A stretch of DNA of 64,000 nt from Curvibacter lanceolatus ATCC 14669 (GCF_000381265.1 NZ_KB906255.1:108495-172494); one strand, 5' to 3'; shown: positions 17,343-27,814, numbered from the stretch's first letter. Numbers and translations: made by a program. The notes: a model not told the origin generated them from the letters alone.

Positions 17343-18767
17343 ATGAACGCCCCCACCGCCCCCTTGCACCTGCTGCCCGAAGTGCAGCAACGCGATGTGC
17401 CCGCCGCCCTGATCGATGCCCTCAAAGCCCGCTTCGGCGAGCAGTGCAGCACCGCCCTGGTGGTGCGTGAACAGCACGGCCGCGACGAGTCCTCGTTCCA
17501 GGTGCCGCCGCCCGCGGCCGTGGTGTTTGCCCAGAGCACCACCGATGTGGCCGATGCCGTGCGCCTGGCCAGCCAGTTCGAGGTGCCGGTGATTCCGTTT
17601 GGCGTGGGCTCCTCGCTCGAAGGCCACCTGCTGGCCGTGCAAGGCGGCATCAGCCTCGACGTCAGCCGGATGAACCAGGTGCTCAGCGTGAACGCCGAAG
17701 ACCTGACCGTGACCGTGCAGCCCGGCATCACCCGCAAGCAGCTCAACGAAGAGATCAAGTCCACCGGCCTGTTCTTCCCCATCGACCCGGGCGCCGACGC
17801 CACCATCGGCGGCATGACCGCCACCCGCGCCAGCGGCACCAACGCCGTGCGCTACGGCACCATGCGTGAAAACGTGCTGGCCCTGGAGGTCGTCACCGCC
17901 AGCGGCGAGGTGATCCGCACCGGCACCCGCGCCAAGAAGAGCAGCGCCGGCTACGACCTGACCCGACTGATGGTGGGCAGCGAAGGCACGCTGGGCGTGA
18001 TCACCGAGATCACCGTGCGCCTGTACCCCCTGCCTGAAGCCGTGTCGGCCGCCATCTGCTCTTTCCCGAGCATCGAAGCGGCGGTGCGCACCACCATCCA
18101 GACCATCCAGCTGGGCGTGCCGATTGCCCGCGTCGAGCTGATCGATCACAACACCGTGCGCATGGTCAACCAGTACTCCAAGCTCAGCCTGCGCGAAGAA
18201 CCCATGCTGCTGATGGAGTTCCACGGCTCACCCACCAGCGTCAAAGAGCAGGCTGAAACCGTGCAGGAGATCGCCAGCGAGTTCGGCGGCAACGCCTTCG
18301 AATGGGCCAGCACCCCCGAAGAGCGCACCCGCCTGTGGACGGCCCGGCACAACGCCTACTTTGCCGCCGTGCAGTCACGCCCGGGCTGCAAGGCCATCTC
18401 CACCGACACCTGCGTGCCCATCAGCCGCCTGGCCGACTGCCTGCTCGACTCGGTGACCGAGACCGACGCCAGCGGCATCCCCTACTTCCTGGTGGGCCAC
18501 GTGGGCGACGGCAACTTCCACTTCGGCTACCTGATCAACCCCGATGACGCCGACGAACGCGCCAAGGCCGAGGAACTGAACCACAAGCTCGTCACCCGGG
18601 CGCTGCAACTGGGCGGCACCTGCACCGGCGAGCACGGTGTGGGCCTGCACAAGATGGGCTTTCTGCTCGACGAAACCGGCGCCGGCGCGGTCGACATGAT
18701 GCGCACCATCAAACGCGCCCTCGACCCCAAGAACATCCTGAACCCGGGCAAGATCTTCGCGCTTTGA
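17343..18767 (+). CDS. FAD-binding oxidoreductase, D-lactate dehydrogenase/glycolate oxidase GlcD type
   Basis: A 474-residue enzyme of the VAO/PCMH flavoprotein family. The FAD-binding PCMH domain is at about residues 50-230 (PPPAAVVFAQSTTDVADAVRLA, PFGVGSSLEGHL, DPGADATIGGMTATRASGTNAVRYGTM). The C-terminal cap (GHVGDGNFHFG, GTCTGEHGVGLHKMGFL, NPGKIFAL) is that of DLD/GlcD. It oxidises a D-2-hydroxy acid, most likely D-lactate or glycolate, to the 2-oxoacid. Single-subunit organisation without glcE/glcF neighbours favours D-lactate dehydrogenase. The start ATG follows ACTGGAGACACC. It is divergent from the adenosyltransferase gene. Confidence 0.88.
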   Translation: MNAPTAPLHLLPEVQQRDVPAALIDALKARFGEQCSTALVVREQHGRDESSFQVPPPAAVVFAQSTTDVADAVRLASQFEVPVIPFGVGSSLEGHLLAVQGGISLDVSRMNQVLSVNAEDLTVTVQPGITRKQLNEEIKSTGLFFPIDPGADATIGGMTATRASGTNAVRYGTMRENVLALEVVTASGEVIRTGTRAKKSSAGYDLTRLMVGSEGTLGVITEITVRLYPLPEAVSAAICSFPSIEAAVRTTIQTIQLGVPIARVELIDHNTVRMVNQYSKLSLREEPMLLMEFHGSPTSVKEQAETVQEIASEFGGNAFEWASTPEERTRLWTARHNAYFAAVQSRPGCKAISTDTCVPISRLADCLLDSVTETDASGIPYFLVGHVGDGNFHFGYLINPDDADERAKAEELNHKLVTRALQLGGTCTGEHGVGLHKMGFLLDETGAGAVDMMRTIKRALDPKNILNPGKIFAL

Positions 18768-18783
18768 AAAAACGCCGCAGGCC

Positions 18784-19116
18784 TCACGCCGGCTCGGCGT
18801 TGGCATCCAGCGAAGGGCTTGATGCCAGCGGCTGCACCGCCAGCCGCAAGCCCAGTGCTTTCAGGATGACCAGCAAGCTGCTGAGCGCCGGGTTGCCACT
18901 GGGCGACAGGGTGCGGTAAAGCTGGGTGGGATTCAGCCGGGCCTGTTGCGCCAGCGCGGGAACCCCGCCCAAGACCTGGGCGAGCTGACGCAACACCACC
19001 AACAGCTCTGCTTGATCGCCATCTTCCAGGATGCTGTTGATGACCTCCAGGGCCAGGGCCGGATCGGACCGGTACAACTCGACCATGGCATCGTCATGGG
19101 GTCTGTTTTTCATCAT
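18784..19116 (-). CDS. HigA-type antitoxin (addiction module antidote, COG3636-like)
   Basis: A 110-residue protein with a helix-turn-helix core: EDGDQAELLVVLRQLAQVLGGVPALAQQARLNPTQLYRTLSPSGNPALSSLLVILKALGLRL (shown here in outline only) gives the family hallmarks LYRTLS-GNP and LLVILKALGLRL. It should bind and neutralise the upstream toxin and repress the shared promoter. Tandem ATGs at 19116 and 19113 follow a GGAGA. The toxin-like gene runs into its start, so translation is probably coupled. The antitoxin frame is intact even though the toxin frame is broken. Confidence 0.85.
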   Translation of the reverse strand: MMKNRPHDDAMVELYRSDPALALEVINSILEDGDQAELLVVLRQLAQVLGGVPALAQQARLNPTQLYRTLSPSGNPALSSLLVILKALGLRLAVQPLASSPSLDANAEPA

Positions 19117-19475
19117 CGGTTCTCCGTTGCCAATCCGTCCACGCCGTGACGGCTCTTTCGATGTCGGCCGGCTGGCTTCGCTTGGTGCCACCCACCCAGC
19201 AACAAAACCATCGATCCAGGCCGTGCGTAGTAGATCCGGTAGCCTTGCCCCACATCCACCCGCAACTCCCAGACGCCGTCACGACAAAACTTGTGGTCGC
19301 CGAAGAGGCCCCGCTCCAACTGGCCCACCCGTCGAATGACCGCCACTTTGGCCCGGACATCGCGCATTCCACGCAGCCACTCCAGGTACAGATCGCGGTG
19401 GCTCCCTGCTGTGAGGTAGTGCGCAATGGATCGGGGCAAATTCTCGTTTATGAACGAATTTTGATCAACAGACAC
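19094..19475 (-). pseudogene. HigB/RelE-type toxin, frameshifted near its C-terminus
   Basis: The frame begins at a GTG (19473-19475) and encodes a RelE/HigB-like (COG3657) toxin: LYLEWLRGMRDVRAKVAVIRRVGQLERG, then GVWELRVDVGQGYRIYYARPGSMVLLLGG. As read, the frame then continues with an unrelated tail and stops at 19113, giving 120 residues. In the other frame the family-typical ending GGTKRSQPADIERAVTAW is found, stopping at 19094. Removing one G from the reverse-strand run GGGTGGGTGG (around 19186-19196) restores a continuous protein. The as-read stop happens to overlap the antitoxin ATG as ATGA, so a truncated product cannot be excluded. A sequencing slip is the alternative. Confidence 0.7.
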
Positions 19476-19507
19476 AGAGCACCTCGGCTGGACGGGGTCT
19501 GTTGATC
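19463..19507. promoter_or_regulatory. 11-bp perfect inverted repeat at the toxin-antitoxin start
   Basis: GATCAACAGAC at 19463-19473 and GTCTGTTGATC at 19497-19507 are perfect inverted copies separated by 23 bp. They straddle the toxin start codon. Such a placement suits autoregulatory binding by the antitoxin or the toxin-antitoxin complex. This is inference from position only. Confidence 0.5.
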
Positions 19508-19585
19508 CTCGTTTTTGCCATGCGGCGGGTCGAGTGCATCCATCGGGACATCAGGCCCTCCCAACCTGATCGGAGCGCCATGAAA

Positions 19586-19622
19586 AAACCCCGCCTGGCA
19601 TGAGCCGAGGCGGGGTTTCTTC
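19586..19622. terminator. Strong intrinsic terminator hairpin
   Basis: AAACCCCGCCT (19586-19596) and AGGCGGGGTTT (19608-19618) form an 11-bp stem with an 11-base loop, flanked by A-tracts on the left and TTTCTTC on the right. It can serve both directions. On the minus strand it lies just downstream of the DUF4148 gene, ending that transcript in A/T-rich flank. Confidence 0.8.
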
Positions 19623-19656
19623 ATTCAAGCGGGCCCGCCCAAGGCGGGCCGGGCGA

Positions 19657-19947
19657 TCACAGTTCGCCGTGCGGCAGCAGGCCGGCGCGGTTGGCGGCGG
19701 CGGCGGCCTGGCGCACTTCCTGGCGGGTGATGGCGGACTTCACGGCCGGCAGCACCTGCGAGTTGGTGTCCACGTCGGCGGCGTGGCGGGCGGCGGCCAC
19801 GGCCTGGGTCTTCACTTCGGCACGGCTGTATTGCGACACCACGTCGGCGCGCTGGTTGTATTCGGCCAGGCCTTCGGCAAAGCTGGGTACGGCGGCCACG
19901 AAGGCAGAGGCGGCAATCAGGGCGGAGGCGATCAGTTGGCGGTTCAT
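19657..19947 (-). CDS. DUF4148 domain periplasmic protein
   Basis: A 96-residue protein with a clear signal peptide (MNRQLIASALIAASAFVAAVPSFA-E). The mature part has the DUF4148 hallmarks common in Burkholderiales: repeated LTR/SRAEV-like segments (QYSRAEVKTQAVAAARH, AITRQEVRQAAAAANRAG). No function is known. The start at 19947 follows AAAGGAAACATC. It sits alone, with a strong terminator downstream and an AT-rich 227-bp upstream gap that probably holds its promoter. Confidence 0.85.
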   Translation of the reverse strand: MNRQLIASALIAASAFVAAVPSFAEGLAEYNQRADVVSQYSRAEVKTQAVAAARHAADVDTNSQVLPAVKSAITRQEVRQAAAAANRAGLLPHGEL

Positions 19948-20174
19948 GATGATGTTTCCTTTCAAAGTTGATGGACTTCCGGGCAGGGCGGAGGCCTCGA
20001 GGGGCGCCGTCTTGTCCAGCTCGGTGAGTCTTTGCAGAGGTGTCTGGCTCATCGATGGAATGAACTTTATAGGGTTAACACCAACAATAAAACATCGTCA
20101 TGAGCAAATGGCTATTCCGTATTTAGAAACAATCGACGCGGAACTTTGCCTGAGCTGGCCGAAAGGCCCCGGGC

Positions 20175-21263
20175 TCAGCGCTCTTCAGGCAGGTTGTTGA
20201 GCAGCAGGCGCAGGCGCACGCCGGCCAGACTGTGTTGGCGCCCGGACCCCGTGCCGAGCGGGGTGAGGCCGGGTTGCCAAGCCTCGATCAGGGCCTGCAG
20301 TGGCTGCAGCTGAGCCGCCTCCACCGTCTGGCCGCGCAACTCCGGGTAGCGGCTGGGGTTCTGTGTGCGGGCCAGCAGCCAGGCCACGCTGCGCGCCATC
20401 GAGGCGCCGGCCGGGGTGCCCCAGTGGTACAGGTCGTCGCCACTTTCACGCAGCGCCAGGGCCAGCGTGAGCAGGGGGCGCAAGGCGTCCACCTGGTCGG
20501 CGAGGCGGCCGCTCTGGCGGTAGTCCAGGCTCTCGCCCGTGGGCAACAACGCGTCCATCAGCTGCTGTTGCAAGCCACGCCGGGCCGATTCGACCAGGGT
20601 GGCATCACCCAGGGCCCAACCGATCAGGCCGATGCTGCACAGGCGGTGGCTGTTGCGGCGGTCCAGGGCGTCGGGCCGGTCCAGTTGCCGGTCGCCCTGC
20701 TGGGCCAGGGCATGGGCCTGCCACCAGGCATCCAGGCGGACCCGGTCCGGCGCGCCCAGCTGGGGGCGCAACAGGCGGTAGGCCCACATGGCGGGCTCGA
20801 GCCAGCGCAGGGCCAGAGGCTGGGCCACCGGGCCCAGGCTGCGCGCCCAGGGGCGCAGCAGCTCCAGGGCCCGCTCCCGGTAGGCCGCCTGACCGTTGAG
20901 CGTGTACAGAAAGGCCAGGGCCTGCAGCTGTTCGAACTCGCCCAGGCTGTCGGCCACACGGCGTGGCGGTGCCTCGCCCTGCCAGTGGGGCTCGGCAGGC
21001 AGGTGGGCCAAGGCGTGCGGGGGCTGGCTCCAGCCGCGCGCCAGCAACTGGTACTGGGCCTTCATGACGGCCTGCACCTCGGGCGACTGAGGGGCGCGCT
21101 CGCGCAGCAGTTGCCAGTGCCGCTCCGGGGGCCACCACAGCGCGGGCGGCGGGGCCTGGGCCGAGCGATCCTGGGCCCACAGCACGCGGGTGGACAGCCC
21201 GCCGACCACGCAGGCCAGCAGGGCCCGGCGGTGGCGGCTTGGAAGGCGGCTGGCGGTGTTCAT
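20175..21263 (-). CDS. Alginate-lyase-like exported protein
   Basis: A 362-residue protein with an N-terminal export signal (RRALLACVVGGLSTRVLWAQ). The body resembles the alginate lyase (PF05426-like) alpha-toroid: LYTLNGQAAYRERALELLRPWA, the RRNSHR catalytic-loop counterpart of the usual NNHRYW, and YRQSGRLADQVDALRPLLTLA. The NSHR variant and the absence of a following aromatic and tyrosine pair leave lyase activity uncertain. No polysaccharide genes are adjacent. The start at 21263 was chosen to keep a normal signal peptide. The longer frame (to 21350) is less likely. Confidence 0.65.
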   Translation of the reverse strand: MNTASRLPSRHRRALLACVVGGLSTRVLWAQDRSAQAPPPALWWPPERHWQLLRERAPQSPEVQAVMKAQYQLLARGWSQPPHALAHLPAEPHWQGEAPPRRVADSLGEFEQLQALAFLYTLNGQAAYRERALELLRPWARSLGPVAQPLALRWLEPAMWAYRLLRPQLGAPDRVRLDAWWQAHALAQQGDRQLDRPDALDRRNSHRLCSIGLIGWALGDATLVESARRGLQQQLMDALLPTGESLDYRQSGRLADQVDALRPLLTLALALRESGDDLYHWGTPAGASMARSVAWLLARTQNPSRYPELRGQTVEAAQLQPLQALIEAWQPGLTPLGTGSGRQHSLAGVRLRLLLNNLPEER

Positions 21264-21355
21264 GGTGGGCGCTCCTGGCGCGGTAGGCTGGCGGGACACC
21301 AGCAACGGATGATAGGTCGCCCCGGCTCCGCTCGAAAGCCGGATCAGCACCGCCT

Positions 21356-22111
21356 TCAGACCCGGTAGATCCAGACCGGGCGCCCATCGGGCGCCATCAG
21401 CCGGGCCTGGTGGGGCTGGCCCACCACCTCGAACTCCAGGCTCACCAGCCAGCTGCCCGGGGCCATCTCGGCCTGGGCCTTGGCGAGGGCCCGCGCCATG
21501 CTCTCGGGGCGCTGGAACACATACACCAGCTGGTACGGCGCCCAGGATTCACGCCAGATGTCGCCGCGCCGCACCTGGGCCCAGGGGCAGCGCAAGGCGC
21601 ACAGCAGGCGCAAGGGCCAGCTCCACTCCAGGCCATGCAGCGCCGCCTCGGGCCAGGCCCGACGCAGGGCCCGCAGGCCGTCGCCCAGGCCACAGCCGGC
21701 ATCCAGCACCGCGGCGCCCGCGGGCAAGGCGATTGCCTGGGGCAGGCCCAGCAAGGCGGCCCGGGGGGTGGGGAAGATCGGCGCATCGCGCCAGGCATTG
21801 ATCGGGTAGACCAGCAGCACCAGGCCCAGTGGCAGCAGCCACACCCAGCCCGGCAGGGTGACGGCCCCCGACACCAGCAGCGACAGCGGAAAGCCCAGCG
21901 CGATCATGAAGCGGCGCCACCAGTTGGGCCCCAGCACGCTGCCCAGGGCCCCCAGGGCCGCGGCACAGCCCAGGGCCACCAGCAGGTCCACCCCGGCCTG
22001 TGCCAGCACGGCAAACAGGCCCCAGGCCGCCGCCCACACCAGCAGGGCCGGCAGGGGCCAGGGCAGGCGCAAGCGGGCGGCCGGGCGGTGGCCGGGCACA
22101 GGGCGGCTCAT
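21356..22111 (-). CDS. Class I SAM-dependent methyltransferase with N-terminal membrane helices
   Basis: A 251-residue protein with three to four hydrophobic helices in residues 15-105, followed by a methyltransferase domain whose SAM motif is VLDAGCGLGDGLRAL (about residues 136-150). GLEWSWPLRLL and GDIWRESWAPYQLVYVFQRPESM match motifs II and IV of class I enzymes. The substrate is unknown. Membrane anchoring suggests a lipid or a membrane-associated substrate. It follows parB by 4 bp and is probably the last gene of the parA operon. Confidence 0.8.
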   Translation of the reverse strand: MSRPVPGHRPAARLRLPWPLPALLVWAAAWGLFAVLAQAGVDLLVALGCAAALGALGSVLGPNWWRRFMIALGFPLSLLVSGAVTLPGWVWLLPLGLVLLVYPINAWRDAPIFPTPRAALLGLPQAIALPAGAAVLDAGCGLGDGLRALRRAWPEAALHGLEWSWPLRLLCALRCPWAQVRRGDIWRESWAPYQLVYVFQRPESMARALAKAQAEMAPGSWLVSLEFEVVGQPHQARLMAPDGRPVWIYRV

Positions 22112-22115
22112 CGCA

Positions 22116-23057
22116 TCAAGCGCCCGAGGTGCTGCCGCGCAGGCGGTCGATCAGGCCGTTGAGTTCTTCCAGCGAGCCGAACTGGATGGCCAGTTCGCCC
22201 ATTTCCTCGGTGCGGCCGGCGCGCTTGACGCGCTTTTTCACGCGCACTTCCACGGTGGCGGTCAGCAGGTCGGAGAGTTCTTCTTCCACCCGCTTGAGGT
22301 CGCGCGACTTGTCTTTCTTGGCGGGCTTGGGCGAGGTCAGGCTGAACTCGGCGCCGATCTTCTTGACCAGGCCCTCGGCCTCGCGCACCGACAGCTTCTT
22401 GGCCACGATCTGGTTGGCGGCAGTGATCTGGGTGGCCCGGTCCAGCGACAGCAGCGAGCGCGCATGGCCCATGTCCAGGTCGCCCGCCATCAGCATGGTC
22501 TGCACCGGCTCGGCCAGGTTCAGCAGGCGCAGCAGGTTGGAGGCCGCGCTGCGCGAGCGGCCCACCGCCTGGGCGGCCTGCTCGTGGGTCAGGCCGAACT
22601 CTTTCACCAGGCGTTGCAGGCCCTGGGCTTCTTCGAGCGGGTTCAGGTCTTCGCGCTGGATGTTCTCGATCAGTGCCATGGCCGCGGCGGCCTCGTCGGG
22701 CACCTCGCGGATCAGCACCGGCACGCTGTCCAGGCCGGCCAGGCGCGAGGCGCGGAAGCGGCGCTCACCGGCAATGATTTCGTACTTGCCGTCGTTCGGG
22801 CCGGCGTGCAGGCGGCGCACCAGGATGGGCTGCATGATGCCCTGGGCCTTGATGCTTTCGGCCAGCTCGTACAGCGCGCCCTCGTCCATGCGGGTGCGCG
22901 GCTGGTAGACGCCGGGCACCAGCTGGTCCAGCAGCAGGGTGGCGGGCTGGCCGCTGTTGGCCACGGGGGCGCTGCCGTCCGCGGCGGCTTCGTCCACCTT
23001 GGGGCCCAGCAGGGCTTCGAGTCCACGGCCCAGGCCCTTGGGTTTCTTGGTCGCCAT
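22116..23057 (-). CDS. parB: Chromosome partitioning protein ParB
   Basis: A 313-residue ParB. N-terminal KPKGLGRGLEALLG is the ParA-interacting box. YEIIAGERRFRASRLAG and ENIQREDLNPLEEAQGLQRL are the CTP-binding and ParB/Srx motifs (the GERRFRA motif is at about residues 101-107). The helix-turn-helix LTHEQAAQAVGRSRSAASNLLRLL recognises parS. The C-terminal dimerisation domain ends the protein. ParB loads on parS as a CTP-switched sliding clamp and brings SMC to the origin. Three parS-like sites occur 2-5 kb away. Confidence 0.97.
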   Translation of the reverse strand: MATKKPKGLGRGLEALLGPKVDEAAADGSAPVANSGQPATLLLDQLVPGVYQPRTRMDEGALYELAESIKAQGIMQPILVRRLHAGPNDGKYEIIAGERRFRASRLAGLDSVPVLIREVPDEAAAAMALIENIQREDLNPLEEAQGLQRLVKEFGLTHEQAAQAVGRSRSAASNLLRLLNLAEPVQTMLMAGDLDMGHARSLLSLDRATQITAANQIVAKKLSVREAEGLVKKIGAEFSLTSPKPAKKDKSRDLKRVEEELSDLLTATVEVRVKKRVKRAGRTEEMGELAIQFGSLEELNGLIDRLRGSTSGA

Positions 23058-23097
23058 CTTGGTCAGATCTTTCTTGGAACTTGGATTGCAGGGCCCG

Positions 23098-23649
23098 TCA
23101 AAGCGCCCGAGGAGATTGCAGAGATTGCAGCAAGGCCAACCCCTCGGGCCAGTCGCCCAGGCCCGATTCGGCGTTCAGGTGCCCGCGCGGGCCGGCGTCC
23201 ACCAAGCGGCTGCCCCAGGCCTGGGCCAGGCCCTGGGCGTGCGCCATGCTGGCATAGGGGTCGTTGCTGCTGGCCACCAGAACGCTGGCAAAGGGCAGGC
23301 GCTGGCGCGCCATCGGGGCCCAGCCGGGCAGCATCACGCGCAGGTCGTCGCGCTCCAGCTCGGGCGGGGCCACCAGCAGCGCGCCGCGCACCCGGCCCGT
23401 GTTGCGCGAGTGCGCGGCCCAGGCCGCCACCAGGGCACAGCCCAGGCTGTGCGCCACCAGGACCACCGGCGCACTCCGGGCCAGCAGCACCTCTTCGAGG
23501 CGGGCATTCCAGTCGCCGCGCAACGGGCGCATCCAGTCGTGCTGCTCCACCCGCACAAAACCGTGCTGCTGCTCCCACAGGGTCTGCCAGTGGCCGGAGC
23601 CGCTGTTCTGCCAGCCCGGCAGCAGAAGAACATCTGAAGCCTGAATCAT
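23098..23649 (-). CDS. RBBP9/YdeN-family alpha/beta hydrolase
   Basis: A 183-residue small serine hydrolase. The start DVLLLPGWQNSGSGHWQTLWE and the nucleophile elbow VAHSLGCAL (S68), with D130 in SSNDPYA and H157 in GHLNAESG, form the expected triad. Family members include YdeN and human RBBP9. The natural substrate is unknown. The gene sits between parA (17 bp upstream) and parB (40 bp downstream), a layout I recall from other Comamonadaceae. A role in segregation is not implied by sequence. Confidence 0.9.
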   Translation of the reverse strand: MIQASDVLLLPGWQNSGSGHWQTLWEQQHGFVRVEQHDWMRPLRGDWNARLEEVLLARSAPVVLVAHSLGCALVAAWAAHSRNTGRVRGALLVAPPELERDDLRVMLPGWAPMARQRLPFASVLVASSNDPYASMAHAQGLAQAWGSRLVDAGPRGHLNAESGLGDWPEGLALLQSLQSPRAL

Positions 23650-23666
23650 CGAATGCCTCCGGGGGC

Positions 23667-24437
23667 TCACATGGTTTTGATGCGCTGCACCATTTCTTCG
23701 GCAAACTCGACGAAGGCCTGGCTGCCCTTGGCCTGCGGGTCGAACACCACACCCGGCAAGCCGTAGCTGGGGGCCTCGGCCAGGCGCACATTGCGCGGGA
23801 TCACGGTGTTGAACACCTTGTCGGCAAAGTGGCCCTTGAGCTGCTCGCTCACCTGCTGCTGCAGCGTGATGCGCGGGTCGAACATCACACGCAGCAGGCC
23901 GATGATCTGCAGATCCTTGTTGAGGTTGGCATGCACCTGCTTGATGGTGTTGACCAGGTCGGTCAGCCCCTCCAGCGCAAAGTACTCGCACTGCATGGGC
24001 ACGATCACCCCATGGGCGGCACACAGGCCGTTCAGGGTCAGCATCGACAGCGAGGGCGGGCAGTCGATCAGCATGAAGTCGTAGTCGGCATCGACCGCGG
24101 CCAGCGCGGTCTTGAGGCGCTTTTCACGCCGCTCCAGCTGCACCAGCTCGACCTCGGCACCGGCCAGCTCGCGGTTGGCCCCCAGCACGTCGTAGCCGCA
24201 GGTTTCGGAATGCACCTTGGCCTCGGCCACCGAGGCCGATTCGATCAGCACGTCGTACACCGTGAATTCGAGCTGGCGCTTGTCCACGCCCGAGCCCATG
24301 GTGGCATTGCCCTGCGGGTCCAGGTCGACCATCAGCACGCGCTGGCCGATCTTGGCCAGGCCGGCTGCAAGGTTGACGGTGGAGGTGGTCTTGCCGACCC
24401 CCCCTTTTTGATTGGCGACGCAAAAAATCTTGGCCAT
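23667..24437 (-). CDS. parA: Chromosome partitioning ATPase ParA
   Basis: A 256-residue ParA/Soj ATPase. The deviant Walker A is KGGVGKTT at residues 11-18, Walker A' DLDPQGN and the Walker B region MLIDCPPSLSMLT follow. ATP-bound ParA dimers bind DNA non-specifically, and ParB-parS complexes follow the ParA gradient. It is the first gene of parA-hydrolase-parB-methyltransferase, with lysE and rsmG upstream in the same direction. Confidence 0.97.
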   Translation of the reverse strand: MAKIFCVANQKGGVGKTTSTVNLAAGLAKIGQRVLMVDLDPQGNATMGSGVDKRQLEFTVYDVLIESASVAEAKVHSETCGYDVLGANRELAGAEVELVQLERREKRLKTALAAVDADYDFMLIDCPPSLSMLTLNGLCAAHGVIVPMQCEYFALEGLTDLVNTIKQVHANLNKDLQIIGLLRVMFDPRITLQQQVSEQLKGHFADKVFNTVIPRNVRLAEAPSYGLPGVVFDPQAKGSQAFVEFAEEMVQRIKTM

Positions 24438-24464
24438 GAATTCGTTCTTGTTATGGGGTCTGGG

Positions 24465-25079
24465 TTATTTGGTAAGGGCCAGCTTCAGGCCAAAGCCGAT
24501 CAGGAACACGCCGGCCAGCTTTTCCAGCCCGCGCACGATCACGGGGTTGGCACGCAGGCGTTCGGCCAGAAAATGCGTCAGCAACACCACGATCACGCCA
24601 TAGGCCAGGGTCAGGGCCGCGATGGTGGCCGCCATGACGCCAAAGGTCAGCAGGCCCTGGTGGTGCACCGGGTCGACAAACAGCGGGAAGAAAGCCATGT
24701 AGAACACGATGGCCTTGGGGTTGAGCAAGGTGATGGCAGCGGCCTGTTGAAAATACTGGCGCGGCCGGATGTTCAGCACCGGGGCCGATCCGGGCTTGGC
24801 CGTCAGCATGCGAAAACCCAGCCAGGCCAGGTAGGCCGCGCCCAGCCACTGCACCGCATGGAAAGCCGGCGGCCAGGCGGCCAGCAAGGCAGCCACACCG
24901 GCCACGGCCATCCACATCAGCACCTGGTCACCCGCGATCACGCCCAGGGTGGCGGCCATGCCGCCACGCAGCCCACCCTTGCCGGTGGAGGTGATCAGTG
25001 CCAGGTTGCCCGGCCCCGGGATCGCCAGAAACAGGACGATGGCCGCCACGAAAGCGCCGTAATCTGCCACACCGAACAT
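24465..25079 (-). CDS. LysE/RhtB-family amino acid exporter
   Basis: A 204-residue inner-membrane protein with about six helices and the LysE hallmark IPGPGNLALITSTGKGGLRGGMAATLGVIAG near the N-terminus. LNPKAIVFYMAFFPLFV is the second conserved motif. The family exports amino acids and related compounds. The exact substrate is not predictable. It lies between rsmG and parA in the same orientation. Confidence 0.9.
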   Translation of the reverse strand: MFGVADYGAFVAAIVLFLAIPGPGNLALITSTGKGGLRGGMAATLGVIAGDQVLMWMAVAGVAALLAAWPPAFHAVQWLGAAYLAWLGFRMLTAKPGSAPVLNIRPRQYFQQAAAITLLNPKAIVFYMAFFPLFVDPVHHQGLLTFGVMAATIAALTLAYGVIVVLLTHFLAERLRANPVIVRGLEKLAGVFLIGFGLKLALTK

Positions 25080-25163
25080 GAGTCACTCCTTCACCAACTG
25101 AGCGGCCGAGTTTACGCGAGCGCCCTGCCCGCCCGGATGTCAGAACGTGTTGACACCCTCAGA

Positions 25164-25816
25164 TCAGGCCGGCTTCATCCAGATGATGCAACGTTCGGCC
25201 TCCAAACCCGGCACGACCAGCTGTTCCACGTGAAACACCTGCACCGTGGCCGGCAGGGCCGCCAGCTCGTCCACCGGGTGCTTGGCCTTCATGGCCAGCC
25301 AGACACTGCCCTCGCCCAGCGCCGCCTGTGACCAGTTCACAAAATCAGGCAGCGAGGCAAAGGCCCGGCAGCTCACCACATCGAAGGGGCCGCTCAGGTT
25401 CTCGACCCGGGCATGCACGCCGCGCAGATTGCCCAGCCGCAGCTCGGCCGCCACCTGCTGCACAAAGGCCGCCTTCTTGGCCACGGTGTCCACGCAGCTG
25501 ACCGACAGCTCCGGGCAGCAGATGGCAAACACCACCCCGGGCAGGCCGCCGCCCGAACCCACGTCCAGCAACTTGCGGGCCACGCCCTCCCCCAGGCTGG
25601 CCAGGTGGCGCTGCAACGGCGGCACCGCCGCCAGGCTGTCGAGCAGGTGGTGGGTCAGCATCTCGGCCGGATCGCGCACCGAGGTCAGGTTGTAGACCTT
25701 GTTCCACTTCTGGATCAAGGCCATGTAGTCGAGCAGGCGGCCCACCTGCTGATCGCTCAGTGCCAGGCCCAGGGCCTGCAGGCCAGCCCGCAGCTCGGCT
25801 TCAAAGGCGCGCGCGC

Positions 25817-25820
<4 letters not shown>
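25164..25820 (-). CDS. rsmG: 16S rRNA (guanine527-N7)-methyltransferase RsmG
   Basis: A 218-residue GidB/RsmG. The core is [39 protein letters not shown] (SAM motif I) and [16 protein letters not shown]. It methylates G527 of 16S rRNA using SAM. Loss confers low-level streptomycin resistance in other bacteria. Its ATG overlaps the mnmG stop as ATGA, so the two are translationally coupled. A parS-like site lies in its coding sequence at 25222-25237. Confidence 0.97.
25222..25237. promoter_or_regulatory. parS: parS site, one mismatch (in rsmG)
   Basis: TGTTCCACGTGAAACA differs from the parS consensus TGTTTCACGTGAAACA at one position (C at base 5). It lies 2.2 kb from parB. Confidence 0.85.

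Positions 25821-27814
<1,994 letters not shown>

Noticed and set aside
21858-25331. A 1157-residue plus-strand frame across methyltransferase, parB, hydrolase, parA, lysE and rsmG
   Set aside because: It runs antisense through six well-supported genes and has no family resemblance.
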